From Dysidea avara (Eukaryota > Porifera > Demospongiae > Dictyoceratida > Dysideidae): 64,000 nucleotides of DNA. Below are positions 23,356-36,889 of this stretch, in pieces (the stretch's first letter is position 1; each line of letters starts with the position of its first letter). The DNA lies in the NCBI RefSeq assembly GCF_963678975.1, contig NC_089279.1:33728797-33792796 (forward strand), given 5' to 3'. A model generated the notes under the pieces. It had not been told where the DNA came from. It saw nothing but the letters and a program-made list of their open reading frames with translations, and searched no databases. The translations under genes were made by a program, and so were the position numbers.

Positions 23356-25186
23356 GTAAGCGATTATATTACATTTACACTACCCTTGTAGTTTATTTAA
23401 TATGTGGTACACCATGCCAGAGCGTTCGAGTTTGTCGGTAGATAGTTGCTCTTGCAAGGAATAGTCACTCGCGTATAATGTATGCGGCCATATAGATCAA
23501 ACGTAGGGGTTAAGAACACTTATATAAGTATGTAAAATGAATCTGGTGATCAATAATAGTGTTTGGTACATGATAAAACTCACTTGCCAAGTTCATGTAT
23601 ATTATTGTGTGCTTTGATGTGGCCCTGACCATTTACTTTCACACTACCTTCACAATGAAAGTGTGTAAGGGGCTCTCGTACATTCTAATTATATACGAGT
23701 GATGTTGTGAGGTTCTATTTGGAGCTATGGTACTTTCCTTGTTGTTAACATGAATCAGTTTTGTTGTCCCATGAATGTCGACCTGTTAATTTATTCATTA
23801 GATCATAACCTCAATGTAGTCATGATGTGTATGTGTCATCTTAAATTGTGATCTGAAATTGTTGACTGTCTCATGTGACTTCCATTTTAACGTTGTTGTC
23901 AGGCAGGAATCAATATAGAGCCTTTGTAAAGAATCAAGTCACTGAAATAGCCAAAACTGTCTGCCAAACGTTGTGTTGAAAGTCATCATGTAGCTTGAGA
24001 AGTTTTCCCAAATATATATCGTAGTAAACCCTCCAGTGGCAAACTTTCCAATTTAACACTCTAAATATGTGACCTCTTTAATATGGTCCAAGATTTCATT
24101 CCCCTTGGCTCTGTGCATTTTTATATACCTCTGAAAGGAAACATTAATAATGTCCTAAAATGTCCATTATAGAAGGGTCTCACTGTGTGTAGCAGCAGTA
24201 AAGTTTCTATAGTGTTTTGGGAAGGTGTGTTTAACAGTGTGATTTTCTGTCTGAAAATGTCTATTGCCATAACTCAAATGCAAACAATGGCTTAAAACAC
24301 CTCTGAACACGATCTTGATGGAGGTTTGTATAGGACATTTGTTGTGTGTAATAGTCTTTGGGCTGGTAAATTCCCGTATATCCCAGTCCGTTTGCGAGTC
24401 AATTTTCCAGTCTGTTTCATGTTATAGTCATATATGATTTTTCTATAGAACAATTTAATAGTTTGTATAGCAAATATGTTTGAAATCAAAATTGAAATAG
24501 AACCAAATGTCTTGTATTACAATATCTGATTATGCAAACAATGCTATTCTTGTTTAACAGTTACCAAAGATGCGTAGATGTCTCGCAAGTAGTGTAATCA
24601 GCAGTAATTTGTGACCTTCTGGTAGTACTATAGAAGGATTTGGGTTTTCCTGCCCAGATTTATTACCCAAATGTTTCCTTCACGATAGCTTGGCAATGTT
24701 GGTTAGACATAATCAAAAACCTTTCAACAGGTTTCCATGGAAGTTTCAAATTTTTTGATTAACTGAATTTTTTAATAACTGACTAAACAATGCCTTCATC
24801 CAAGTATAACCCGACTGCAGGTAACACTACAGGTTAATTTCTTTACTGTTTGATGTCACTTTAGTGCCTTTCACCAGTAACAGCAGCTACAATGGAGAAG
24901 TTGCCTTTGCCTTCCTTTGCGTCCCATTTCTTTCTCCAATACCACGTAGGTGTTGGTCTGCAGGTAGCACATAAAAAGCAATAAAGTTGCCATTCCAATG
25001 AAGTGGAATGGCCACTTCACTTTCAGTAACTTGTCATTGGGACACACTTTTAGATGCATTTTTATGAAGTCTCTGGCACCATTCTATCCTTTGATGCGGT
25101 TTGCACATTTCACAATTATGATACAAAAAAGTAATCAAACAAGATAGGAATTTTAGATTCAGTAGGGGCCACAGAAATAAAAAATA

Positions 25187-25297
25187 AGTGAAGTTGCCTA
25201 CACCTGCAGCTATAGAGTGCCCTACTTTAGTCATGGCTATACTATTGACTAGTTATAGGATGGTTGTGGGTGTAGGCGACTTCCCTTGTTTCATTAC
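25187..25297. mobile_element. Inverted-repeat MITE, relative of the 14508 element
   Basis: AAGTGAAGTTGCCTACACCTG on the left and GGGTGTAGGCGACTTCCCTT on the right form the arms, matching the inner arms of the 14508-14686 element. The loop is about 55 bp. Confidence 0.55.
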
Positions 25298-26429
25298 TAT
25301 TATTTTGTGATTTTAAAATTTATATTAGTTGTTCAATAAAACAGACTGAATGAAGTACACTGGGTGAGATGTGCGCTATAAAAATTATTTTATGTATTTT
25401 AAAAGCATGCCCAGGCTACATTTCATATGTAGACTGGGCTACATCTGGACAGTGAATATATAGACGTTAAGGCAGAAATTGATTACGGGGATCAATTAAT
25501 ACTCACGTGCTTAGGATGCACAACTTGGATTTCGCCATGTAAACTACTCAGACAGAGAGTATTTTGTTAATTTCACTATCCTACGAGTTGGAAAATGTTG
25601 AGCTAAAATTATTTTATGCATTTTTTAAATTAGTAAACAGTAAAGCAATACTCAAATTGATGAACCATCCTATTCACCTGTTCATGGAGAGTAAACATTA
25701 TTTTTGCTGTTTCTAAGCTCAACAGCCTTCTTGCTTGTAAGCATGGTTATGGGCCCACAACTCCTACCTTGATGAATGCACCAGTACTTGGTGAACGCTA
25801 TGACACAAGTCCAATTCCATAAACTGTTGCACTTACTATGTGAAGTGCCTCTAGTTTATTTTTTAGTGAAGTCACTGAACAAATCAGTTGTTGTTCCTGC
25901 TATAGCTCCAAGAACTTGTAAAGCTGAACTTTAATAACCCATTAGATTTTTTTCTCTAGATAACAAAGAAGTCTTATAATGAAGTTTGAGAAAGTCATTT
26001 TTGCTCAATGGGTCACATTTATTTGGCTTTTATACTTTGGTTGTTTATTTTTGTGATAACATTTAACCATTACAAAAATGAAATGTTTTGAAAACAATTG
26101 ACCTATTGGTAACGAATAACTGAATAGACTGAGTCCCTTTACACAGATTGTAATAGTGATGTGAATTAGTTCAATACAACGTATGAATGTGGTTTTCCAT
26201 TGCCTGCTTGTAACAAGAAAAACATCTGGTGCCTCGTTACAAATATTTGTGAAACTTACCACATTGACAATGAGTCACAGTAAAACAGGTGGTTGTTTAT
26301 AACATGTCATTGGCAAGATTTACTATTAACAAATAATATATTAAAGGTGTACCAAGGCCACTTTTATTAATACAGTAGCTACACTCGTAATAACAATAGT
26401 TATCATTGGAAAATGATGTGCATTGAAAT

Positions 26430-28207
26430 GCTTTGTGGGAGATAATGAGGTCTTTAAAATCCACTAAAAGACCTCTAGCTGGTCTTAAAAGGTTATTAAA
26501 AACCTGCTAGCAGAAAAGACCTAATTTGCTATGCTCTCCCAAGCACTTTTCAAGCTAATAGCCTGTAGTGGGTGAAGCCAACACGAGTTTCAAGGGCATA
26601 TAGGGGGGGGGGTCTTTGACAGCAAAACGATTTATAAAATAACCTGCCTCAGAACTGTAAGTGTACAATTGTTAATACCATCTAGTACAAATACGTGACT
26701 GTCTCAGCAAAAACCCGTCTAGTTCGCACAAGCATGTGTATTGAGAAAAACAAAATTTAAAAAAATAAAATAAATTGGTGAAATTACGCGTGTTACAAAG
26801 AAAATTGTACGTAAGTTTTATCAAGCCATTACTCAGGAAAGGAAGTGTTAAATCAATTAAACCTATATACCACTTTATTCGCCTGCTCATGGGGAGTTCA
26901 AAAATCTTTGTTTCATTTCTGTGGCCCCCATGTTTTGCATGGCACATGCATTTGTTTACAGTGTGGTAGACGTAAACAAAATTGTCGCTGTTTCTTTAAA
27001 AAAAAAAAAGCCTTAATACACCCATGCGCAAGTGACTGCAGGGCTAAACCTATACATTGGCTGATCTGCCAATCCATGGTGAACACTGTAAGCCAAATCC
27101 CAACTTTGTAGACTAATCCAAACGGAAGTTATGGCTGGTAGTGTAAGCGCCTGTAGTTTATTTTTAGTATAGTGATTGTACAAATCAATTTCCTTGCTTT
27201 TCCTACTTTCTAGTGCTGTAATTCCAAAACTACTCACCATAATTGACTGAAATTTTGGTGAACAATTTCTTGGACTATGCAGACAATGCTGAGAAAATAA
27301 AAGAAATTCGGAAGTTGTGCGAACTAGATGGATTTTCGCTGAGATGGACACATACGACATACTACCTTTCAGAATTAATCTTTCACTGTGAGTCTCACCA
27401 TCACTCACAGCAGTAATACATATCAATTGCACTTATATTAGAGTATTGTTATAAATGATAGTGGGTTTGCCATGGAAATGCCTTCTAATAATTGGCGGGT
27501 GACGATAGGTGGATTTTTTTGAGCAAAGAGAAGGTGCATATATTATGCCAATGTACTATTTGTCTTATTGAGTAGTTTAGTGCTAACTATTTAATGTTAC
27601 GCAATTCTTTAAATGTATAGCTGCCGATATTCTTACTGGTGGAAACCCCATTATAAAAATCCTGGATACTCTCCTTAGTTTGACCACTTTTATAAAGCAA
27701 TTTGATTATGTAATGTGGGTGTGGTCCATACATGAAATCATACCCAGTCTTTGTACTACTGTTGCATCATAAATACAACAACTTGGTGACTACTCAATAT
27801 CATCGTTATCACTCAAGCCAACTGTTACATTAATGCAGTTGTTCTTCACACTGCTGTTACATCCCTACATGGCATGTGCAATGGTAGCAACTGATCAGTT
27901 TCCTTGTCGTCATGATTATCTTGACTAGTATCTGTCTTTAGAAAACAACAATAAGTACGAGCTTCAATTCCTCTTCAACTCTTGAATGAAACATGTTCAA
28001 TCTTCTGCACTGATGTTTTAAGACTGCGTGACGATTATGAAGTGACATCTACAGTAATTCTGTCCCACAATGACTTCACCCATTTAAAACACTTTATTTT
28101 CTAAATTGATTAGAGACCATTCCCTCAAATCTTTGTGTTTTTAAAGCTCCGTTTTGTGTCGGTTTTTAAAATCCACAAAGATCCTCATGCTAGGTCTCTA
28201 ATCTACA
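26430..28207. repeat. Dispersed repeat, long copy (partner at 32275)
   Basis: Begins AATGAGGTCTTTAAAATCC (26447), then CCTGCTAGCAGAAAAGACCT and AGCCTGTAGTGGGTGA. Later GTGTGGTCCATACATG (27720) and TTAGAGACC near 28110, ending GCTAGGTCTCTAA. The same blocks in the same order occur at 32275-33185. A diverged old transposon is likely; no coding sequence is retained. Confidence 0.5.
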
Positions 28208-28915
28208 CTTATACCATTAAAATTAAGGAATTACAGTATAGTAAACCCATAGCAAATTACTATGTGTAATGCATTTCTGAAGATAGCGATTTAGTGATTG
28301 CAGTGTGGTAACCTGCTGAAGAGACAAAGCACATAAATTTGATATGTTTTTGATTAGTGGCTGCAGTGTGGCGACCTGTGGAAGAAGCAAAAATTACAAA
28401 ATGCCATACATGAATTAGGTGCATAAGGTTACAATAGCTTGTTTACGACTGACACACAGAGAAAGAGATGTAGCTGTAAATAAGCTTAGCCTTCGTATGT
28501 AACTTGCAACATAGCTACGTACATACATGAACATGCGAAATATCTTTTAATGATTGTATACAAAAAGGTATGATTTTATTGCAATTACGAAAAGGAGCTA
28601 CACATAAACGTATTACACTTACATGTAAAAACCTAATGTAGAATGGCACAAATACAATCACAAAACATTGCTTTTTTTGACGAGTTCCGATATTGAGAGA
28701 GCTTGAAGGAAACAATGACCCTCTAACCCTATTCAACATGTCTAGCTCGGCCGATGACAGTAAGAATTGGCTCTTGTCTGTTTTCCATCAATAAAACAAT
28801 TTATTATGTAAGTCATGTTTTCACAAAATTGCAACGCACTTCAGCGTGTGATTAAATTGTGACTTCGCTTGTGACTGCTCAAGTTTCAAAATGTGAAACG
28901 ATACTGAGTATTGTA

Positions 28916-29095
28916 TACAGTGGAACCTGTTAATCAGGACACTTGAAAATGAGGACACCTGGACACTTGCTAATGGCCCCAAAGTATTCCTTTGATTCCC
29001 TTACCATTTAAACTGACCTAGAAACAGGATACCTTGATAATCAGGACGTTTTCGTTTTGATCCAAAGGTGTCCTTATTACACTGGCTTCACTGTA
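28916..29095. mobile_element. pogo/Tc1-like MITE (180 bp)
   Basis: Ends TACAGTGGAACCTGTTAAT and GGCTTCACTGTA. CAGTGGAACC.. is the pogo/Tigger-type terminus and TA on both sides fits the mariner-superfamily target duplication. The body shows internal repeats of (A/T)ATCAGGAC. Confidence 0.6.
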
Positions 29096-29576
29096 GTAGT
29101 TTTGAATTGATGACTGATTCTTGGTGGTGATCTTGTTCTAGCAAAAGTATTGTAGATAATAAGTGTCATGGCCTCAAGGATCCATGAAGGTTGAGTATTC
29201 ATATGATGACTTGTACAACCACTGATAACAATGTGAGCATGTAAAACATTTAAACGAATGCAAAGACAATCAACAGTGTTGTTTACTTATGGTGTGTGCA
29301 ATTAATAAGTCTATTGTCATAATCCATTATCGGTGGTGGCTGCTGCTGGACACTTTGAGACTTAATTTTGGATGGTTTTTCATTGTTCAGAGTCAATCCT
29401 GTTAGGGTCAGTGTGTTCAGTAGCCTGTTTGGTTTTAGCAAAGTCCAATAGCAAGATTTTTGTATACGTGGCTCGAATGGGGAACTTTGGCAGTATATTT
29501 AAAAGATTGGTGAATTGCCATGCTTCATTGTGTGTCACTTACACTGCATATTGATAACGGTAGCCGAATATATGCT

Positions 29577-30146
29577 TAACCCTTAAACTCGCACGTAATT
29601 TTAAGGAATACATGATTACACAAAACCATTTAAAATGGCCCAGACTCTATTAGCCTAATGTTATATATCAACAGAAAGTTTATTCATTGGGCTACTTGAG
29701 GAAGTCTAAATACCACTGTAACAACAGAGGCTTACTTGGTATGGAGCGATGGAAAATGGCTGCTCATTTTCCGTTATTTCTCAATACTCGTGACGGCAAA
29801 CATATTAACAATTAATTAAATCATGTGACCTATATATGGCGTGACTCCCCATTGAATGGGGAATTACCTCGTGTTTATTTCACACGAATCTGATGAAGTA
29901 GGAAAGAGATATTAACCATTTTCTAAAGGTATGTAAAGGGATTGTGTGCTTATTTTGTGTAACGATAGTTTCAGGGTGAGTTTTGGTCCCATGGTTTCGT
30001 GCTAGGGTAAACCCCTAGGTACCATTTTAATGCTTGTTTAATTATGAATAAAATGGTGTTGATTACATAGCCATAGGAAGAATGATTCGTAAGTTACAGC
30101 ACTTCGTTTACAACCATGTATCAGCGTACGCGGGTTTAAGGGTTAA
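29577..30146. mobile_element. TTAACCCTTAAAC MITE, copy 1
   Basis: Ends TTAACCCTTAAACTCGCACG and CGCGGGTTTAAGGGTTAA. The interior has TTCATTGGGCTA.TTGAG, GTATGTAAAGGGATTGTGTG and a CCCTAGGTACCATTTTAAT block shared with the copies at 30168 and 37385. Non-coding. Confidence 0.7.
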
Positions 30147-30167
30147 GTGAAAAGAAGTTTGGCGAAT

Positions 30168-30751
30168 TTAACCCTTAAACCCGCAAAGAACTTTTGGGGA
30201 ATACGTGTTTGCACAATGTGGGCACACATGGTGACATTCGGTGGGTTAACTTAATTCTTATAGCCTAAAATAACACATTGTTCAAAAGTCTGTTCACTGG
30301 GCTAGGTTAAATGAACACTAACTACAGCGACTTACTTGTTATGAATTGATGAACAACAGCAAGTCACATCTCTGTGCTATGAAATTCTTCCCATTTCTTT
30401 AATTTTGATTGTGGGTTTATTCATTTGAGTCATATGATGAAACAACGGAACTTGTTGCAAGTTGATAGGAGCAACCACCATCGAGTTGTGGATCATTTCA
30501 TAAAGCTATGTAAAGGGTTCACGTGTTTCCTTGCGAAAAGGTTATTTACTTGGCTGGTTTTGGCTTCACTGTTTAGCATTAGGGGAAAACCCTTGGTATC
30601 ATTGTAATCCTTGTTACATCACGAGTAGATTAATGTGAATTGCGTAGCCATAGGATCGTAGCCATGAGATGGATGCTTCGAAAGTTATAGCGCTTTTTTT
30701 GCAAGGCGCATGTATGTATATTTGGGCCAATTTTCTGGCCTTAAGGGTTAA
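30168..30751. mobile_element. TTAACCCTTAAAC MITE, copy 2
   Basis: TTAACCCTTAAACCCGCAAAG to CTTAAGGGTTAA, same orientation as copy 1 and only 21 bp downstream. Shared blocks: GTTCACTGGGCTAGG, TATGTAAAGGGTTCACGTG, TAGCATTAGGGGAAAACCCT and GCGTAGCCATAGGA. Confidence 0.7.
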
Positions 30752-32078
30752 AGGACAATTTGCCAATGTTTTTGCCACCAAAATTTTCTGCTATGGTAGT
30801 ATCATTTCAGTGCCTTAGTGCCTTGGAATTAGGGTGGAATCTCAGATTCTGTGGGTGGATCTAAATGGGTTGCTGGGTATTTGTAGGTAATATTTACATA
30901 CATAAGAAAAATTAATGCACACTTATTGTGGAACTAAACCTTGAACATAGAAATATCATCTCGACTACAGTATATGCACTTTATGCAGTTTGTTTTTTGT
31001 CTTCTGAAGCTTCATTCGACAAAGCCTCAAACCTACTTTACATTTTGCTGACTTATAATAGGGACACACGGAACACACCCTCTTTTACATGCTCTATCTA
31101 GTAGCCAACAAAGGCACTCCAGTTTGTCAAACACCAACTCATGGAGTCCATTAGGAAAGGTGCTCACAACTTTAAGTAACCATCTTACAGCTGAGCTTAC
31201 CTGCTTGGAGGGTTACTACAGACTCTACAGCCTTCATTTCATGCAATAAACTGGGTGCTTCTCACAGAAATTGCTTGACTGATACTCACATCAGCATGCA
31301 GGCATGCAGTCCCAATTTTCTCAAGGAACTAAGCAAATGTCCCGTAGCCAACCCAGAACACACAGTGCAAACAGTGTTTGATATTGATTATGCTATGATT
31401 ATTCACCAAAGCATCCACCATAAATTTTATTTTACAAATATTTTGTCAATAGAGGTTTTCATGACAATTTCAAAGCAGTAGTATAAATGCATCCATGTGG
31501 ACTATGATGTCATTGTCAACGGTAGCATGCAGATAATACTGTACCACTGTGTAGATTCATACCTAGAATCAAACTATATGGTAGGTCATAGCCGTGTTAG
31601 ACGAACCATTCTGTTAACTCTTAAACCTACATTCTGCATGGCTGTATTATTGATTTTATGTATGATGTAAAGAATTTTATTAGGAAAATTAACACTCACT
31701 TAGAAAATATAGGACATGGCATGATAATGACTGTTCTATTAGATTGATTTATTTATTTAAAGTGTACGTACGTTCTATTAACCCTTTGGCACCAAATGCC
31801 ACTCTAAAAGAACGGTCATGTACAAACGTTTGTAATATCCGCATACTTCAGTGTACAGAGATGGGATAACGTTTAATGGAATCCTTGATGAATAAGCTTT
31901 TGATTGATATATAATTATAAGGTTTGGCAATTGGGTAAAGGGGAAGGCAGTAAAAGCCATCGATATCGAGAGGACCAATACGCAGAATTCTTCTTCGAAA
32001 CATCAAAGCCCATATATTCCGTTTACTTTAGTGCACAGACTTGAAGTTTAATGGATTCACCACGTCATGCCCAACAAG

Positions 32079-32154
32079 ATGGCAGCTAGTTTTGTAAAAT
32101 TGTCATGGCGGAAAGTTCCGAGGCTGCTGGCAGTGCTCAGGTCTCCGGATGAGG
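32079..32154 (+). CDS. Possible orphan first exon (26 residues, mitochondrial-presequence-like)
   Basis: ATGG in a good context (CAAGATGGC) opens 25 codons plus one base, ending at a strong donor GTGAGT (32155). The peptide MAASFVKLSWRKVPRLLAVL is amphipathic, Arg/Lys-rich and lacks acidic residues, like a mitochondrial targeting sequence. No second exon could be found, and it lies inside the Rab intron near a dispersed repeat, so it may be a captured gene fragment or a chance match. Confidence 0.2.
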
Positions 32155-32274
32155 GTGAGTTGGTTCGCCAATGAGTTGGGATCGATTCTATCTATAAAAA
32201 AAACTTGTAACAAAGAAGAGCGATATAGACGATACAAGGCTAAAACTAACATTAGAAAATGGTATGTATAATAT

Positions 32275-33185
32275 GCTTTGATCTTTGGAGGATAATGAGG
32301 TCTTTAAAATCCACTAAGAGACCTGCTAGCAGGTTCTTAAAATGGCTACAAACCTGCTAGCAGAAAAGACCTCAAGCATCACAAATCTCACTTTCGATCA
32401 TTGATTTGCAATGCTCCCTGCAAGCATAATCAGGCTGATAGCCTGCAGTGGGTGACCAGTCACCCAGGCCAACATGTGGCTTACCACTCTGTTCATTTTA
32501 TAGGCATACCTAAAGGAATTCGATTATGGGAGATGCAATCTAGCGTTGTACGTACATTTGTCACGATGAACAGAGAAATCCAAAATTATCACGGAAAATT
32601 CTCTTAAGCCCCCATCTGTTTCTAGAGTGTTTTATGGCTGTTTTCGTTGTTTATTGAACTATGGATGGACTTTACCAAGACCTAACTAGGTAAGCTTCCT
32701 TGTAGAACGTTATTTTTCACTACATGTAATGTGGGTGTGGTCCATATTAGAAACCGTGCCTGTTCTTTGTGCTACTGTGGTGCCACTGAAGGCATAACTT
32801 CTGACAACTCGTTCCCATCATATAAATCCACACAAGCTGCTTCTTTGACACACATGTTCTTTACACTGCTGTGACGCTATAGGCACTGGCTACCGCTAAC
32901 CCGGCTCGACATTATCGATCACTGCTGTTTCCCAGCTGTGTCAGATCCAAGTAGTCTAACTTGCAAAAGGAAGCAGTGCGAGCTTCGATTTTTTTTTCAA
33001 CACTTCAACAAAAACATGTTCAGTCTTCCGTGATTATTTAACATTGCACAACGATTTCAGTACGACATATAACCCAATCCTACAATGACTCCACCTATAT
33101 GCCCATATATATAATGCGTACATTTTCTAAGTTAGTTAGAGACCACGCCCTCAGATCTTCGTGCTAGGTCTCTAACCTACACATA
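32275..33185. repeat. Dispersed repeat, short copy (partner at 26430)
   Basis: Block order matches 26430-28207: AATGAGGTCTTTAAAATCC, CCTGCTAGCAGAAAAGACCT, AGCCTGCAGTGGGTGACC, GTGTGGTCCATATTAG, TTAGAGACCACGCCCTCA and a final GCTAGGTCTCTAACCTACAC. About 870 bp shorter in the middle. Confidence 0.5.
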
Positions 33186-34571
33186 TAGCAAACCGGAAGT
33201 ATTTTTTAGGATTTTCTCGGGTCAAAGGATATATTATATAAATTATTAATTGATTAACCCTTTATTACCAAATGGCTAATATATTGCCAAAAACGTGTGT
33301 TACAGGTGCCCTTTATGAATGGACCCATAACTCCTTCTTCCTAGGGGCTAAGAAGAAGTTGAAATAACCACCAATTTGTTGAGTAGGCCCAGGCGTTTCT
33401 AATAAAGTTGAACGTGAAGCGATAAGAACGAGTATGGGGAACTATCAACACTTATAAACAGACAAAAACACATCAAAAACAATTGTACCTGTTTAAATTT
33501 CAATAAGTTTTGCTCTTAGCATCATGGTGTGTTCTACTAAGAATAAAACTGTTCCTCACGTCATAAGGATTCTAAAAATATACAGTATGATGTAACCGGG
33601 GGTTATAACAAGATGGCGGCACCCATCTTTCGCTGCTATGGTGAAAAATAACAACACGCCTTTCTTCACTTCAAAGTGCGTGAGTTATGTGTTTTCTTGT
33701 AAGATTTTTAGATGTTTGGGTAGAAGGGAAAGAGGGCTTTCATATGGTATATAGCGTTCTGTGTTAATTAACGGGTGGGGTCCTCACGTATCGTGCAAAG
33801 ATCACACAAGCCATAAAAGTTCATTTCCTGAGGTTCTGCAATTTTACAAAATACCTTCGGTAAGAAAGAGTTTAATATCATATATCAATGATTGTTAGTC
33901 ATTAGTCCAAACTTGTTGTGTCATTAAATGCTATGAATACAATGATGTCTGTGAGCTTAACTAAGCACTGGGATCTGAAGTGATGTACTGTAATGCCATT
34001 CTGTGGACTAGACTACAGGCATAGTTGTAGTCTAGAAATTTCAAGAGTTTTTTGCATAGCGACTTGACCTTTAACAGTAATGCCTTCCAGCACTTGTCAT
34101 GCTTGGTTCCAAGATAGGCTTCAAATATCCAAATGGTTAGTTTATGGCACTAATTTGTTAGAATACAAATGCATATGTAACATTAGTTGATCACAGAGGA
34201 GGTTGGAAGCGTGCACATGAGCCTGTTGGTTTTGTATTGAAAAGCATACTGGAATGTTAATATGTACTGGATTAATTTAGGCATCATTTATAGAACTGTT
34301 GAGGTTATATTCTAGTAAAAAAAAAACAGCCAGTGGATACAATATGATAACCAAAAGGGCTAAAGCATGAAGACATGCTCACAAACCCTCTCTAGAGAGA
34401 CCTTGCTGTACACCAATATCAGTAGCTTAGACATTCATCTGGGCCTGTACAAATGCTCATTGTGCAATAAAAGGAGCTCGTTGCTCGTCAACAAGTGAAG
34501 GTATCATAGTAAGTTTTGTGTTCTAATGAAGTCCTTATCATCTGGGACTAAGTTTCTAACACCTATCGTTT

Positions 34572-34940
34572 GGTCACTATGATAAGGTGGTCTTATTGTA
34601 TACCTTGGCTATATTTGGGACCTATATACTTGACATGGTCACTATAATAAGGTGGTCTTATTAATGAGGTCATGAAGTACACCTTGGCTAAGTTTGGGAC
34701 CTACTTGACATGGTCACTATAATGGGGTGATCTTATTAATGAGGTCATGAAGTACGCCTTGGCTAAGTTTGGGACCTACTTAACATGGTCACTATAATGA
34801 GGTGGTCTTATTAATGAGGTCATGAAGTACACCTTAACTATGTTTGGGACCTACTTACCATGGTCACTGTAATGAGGTGGTCTTATTAATAAGGTCATGA
34901 AGTACACCTTGGCTAAATTTGGGACCTACTTGACATGAGA
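34572..34940. repeat. 75-bp tandem repeat, about five units
   Basis: GGTCACTATAATGAGGTGGT, then CTTATTAATGAGGTCATGAA, GTACACCTTGGCTAAGTTTG and GGACCTACTTGACAT recur at 34637, 34712, 34787 and 34862 with exact 75-bp spacing; the first unit is 65 bp. Confidence 0.9.
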
Positions 34941-34974
34941 CACCTAATTAACACTCCCTTATTATATAGGGATG

Positions 34975-35700
34975 TATATATTGTAGGAGGATCACATGTA
35001 CCCGGAACGCCGGAACAGTGTTATTTTTGCGATTGGAATCACGTGCAAGCACTAGCATGCCAGATTATAAAGACTCCACAGTGGAATGACCGAAATTTTT
35101 CTGCTACAATATTATTCTTACTTGTAACAAATCTGCAGGGTATACCACGAATTAACATGAGAGTGATCATTAATTGGAATACGCATTAAATTGTTTATCT
35201 GAAAACCATCTTTCTCAGCCAAAACTTCATCTAAGTGTTCCTAACTACACAATTGCTACAATCCCAAGACATAGTTTTGCTACACTTAACACAAGCTAGC
35301 TAGCTTACTGGTGGTCAGCGACCGAATTTATTAGAGGCATTCTTCAGTACAAAAATGGATTGTAGAGACTTAGCACAGTACTAGCTAGAAGTTGCATTGT
35401 CTTTTAAATCATTTGGTTATTAGTTAAGAGTATGGAGTGTAGCTGGTTGGTTTAGGATGCACGGTTACGTGCACTAACCCTAATTAACACTCACTTTTCT
35501 GTTGAGTTATCGTATACCCTGCAGCTTTGCTACAAGTAAGGATTATATAAATTCTATAGAACATATTAGCAGACAAATTTTGTTCATTCCTCTGTATAGT
35601 ATTTATAATCTTGCGCGCTAGTGCTTGCACGTGACTCCAATCGCAAAAATAACACTGATCCAGGTTGTTCCGGCATTCCGGGTTTTCCATACTCCCCCTT
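34975..35700. repeat. Inverted repeat pair with about 265-bp spacer
   Basis: 34975-35215 is complementary, with moderate divergence, to 35480-35700. Shared: CCGGAACGCCGGAACA-like, GTGTTATTTTTGCGATTGGA, TCACGTGCAAGCACTAGC and CTGCAGGGTATAC. Differences are spread over all codon positions, so the short similar frames in both arms are not read as protein. Confidence 0.6.
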
Positions 35701-36410
35701 TTCCAGGCACAACTAGTAGTAAAGAACTCTATAAAGCAATAAACTCTTCTGCTACAACTTCTTCAGCAACATTCGCAGCTGATGGGCATGGTCACTCATG
35801 CTCTAGATTACCAGGCAGCTGTTAACTTCAATTAGACAATGGTATGCAGTGTTTAGTTCGATTTGTGGAGGTCTCTTATTTGCGAAGAAACCTGGTATCA
35901 GGTGTCTTACTGGTAAGATACCTGACAGTTGTTTACAACCACAATGTGACCCACAGTAATGCAATTAGCCTTTTGTGGACAATCAGTATTTTGCACATCA
36001 ATAAACACCTAGCGATTGTGAGCAGATTATAAGAAATTACACTCAGGAGCAGATTATAAGAAATTACACTCAGGTACGCTGCTGTTATCATGGGTAGCTT
36101 AATGGATTTATAGACCATCGTGGTAACTGGTTAATCAAAAAAACCATTAATTCAGTTTGTGGCCTTCGCCATATTAAAGCGCGCTCTGTAGACCAAGACA
36201 GCCATGCTGGAACCGGCTATTCCCATTCGCTGCCATTCACACGTATCTATAATGCCTCAAACATACTTTTTGTCGACTTTACAAACCTTCAGTTATTCAC
36301 GCTTCACGGCTTGCGCGACCTCACATCTTTTGCTCGCTGAAATACCCTCGGTGTTTACAATGGGAACTCTCTATACTAACTCACTGCTTCTACGCTATTG
36401 TCTAAAACAC

Positions 36411-36516
36411 TTAGACACTCACAATAGGCATCTTCGAGGATTTAAAAAACCATCGGTTACGTCAATAATTACCTCAGGTTTTTAAATCCTCGAAGACACC
36501 TATTGCGAGTGTCTAA
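36411..36516. mobile_element. Small foldback MITE (106 bp)
   Basis: TTAGACACTC...AATAGG.ATCTTCGAGGAT and its complement ATCCTCGAAGA.ACCTATT..GAGTGTCTAA flank a loop of about 25 bp, joined by GATTTAAAAAACC and GGTTTTTAAATC. Confidence 0.75.
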
Positions 36517-36889
36517 CTATTACTAAGACTTGCTTAACTAACTCTCCATGGTGAAAATGATTCATCTTGTGATGAGCACTTCGTTTCTTGAAAGACAAAT
36601 AAATCGCTATAAATTATTACTATCCAGTTGGCTTTAAATTACTATCTAGATCGTAAATTATTATCCGGATATCCAGATAATACGGATATCTGTTTCAGTC
36701 CTAGTCTAATCACAAAAAAAAATTGAAGCAGTTCAGGCACTCAAGATAAACGCTCTGAGCCAGATGATCAGGTAGTACTCACAGTAGGGATATAACACTT
36801 CTTATTGTTTTACTGTTATTTAATATCGTGCACTACTCTAGCTTGTTTCAGTACTTTTTATCGATGTGCTATGGTCCCTACTCTAGTTG

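Noticed and set aside
34935-35690. Similar peptides (QCYFCDW.HVQALA) in both arms of an inverted repeat
   Set aside because: Differences between arms fall at all codon positions and frames end soon after; explained by DNA-level repeat similarity.
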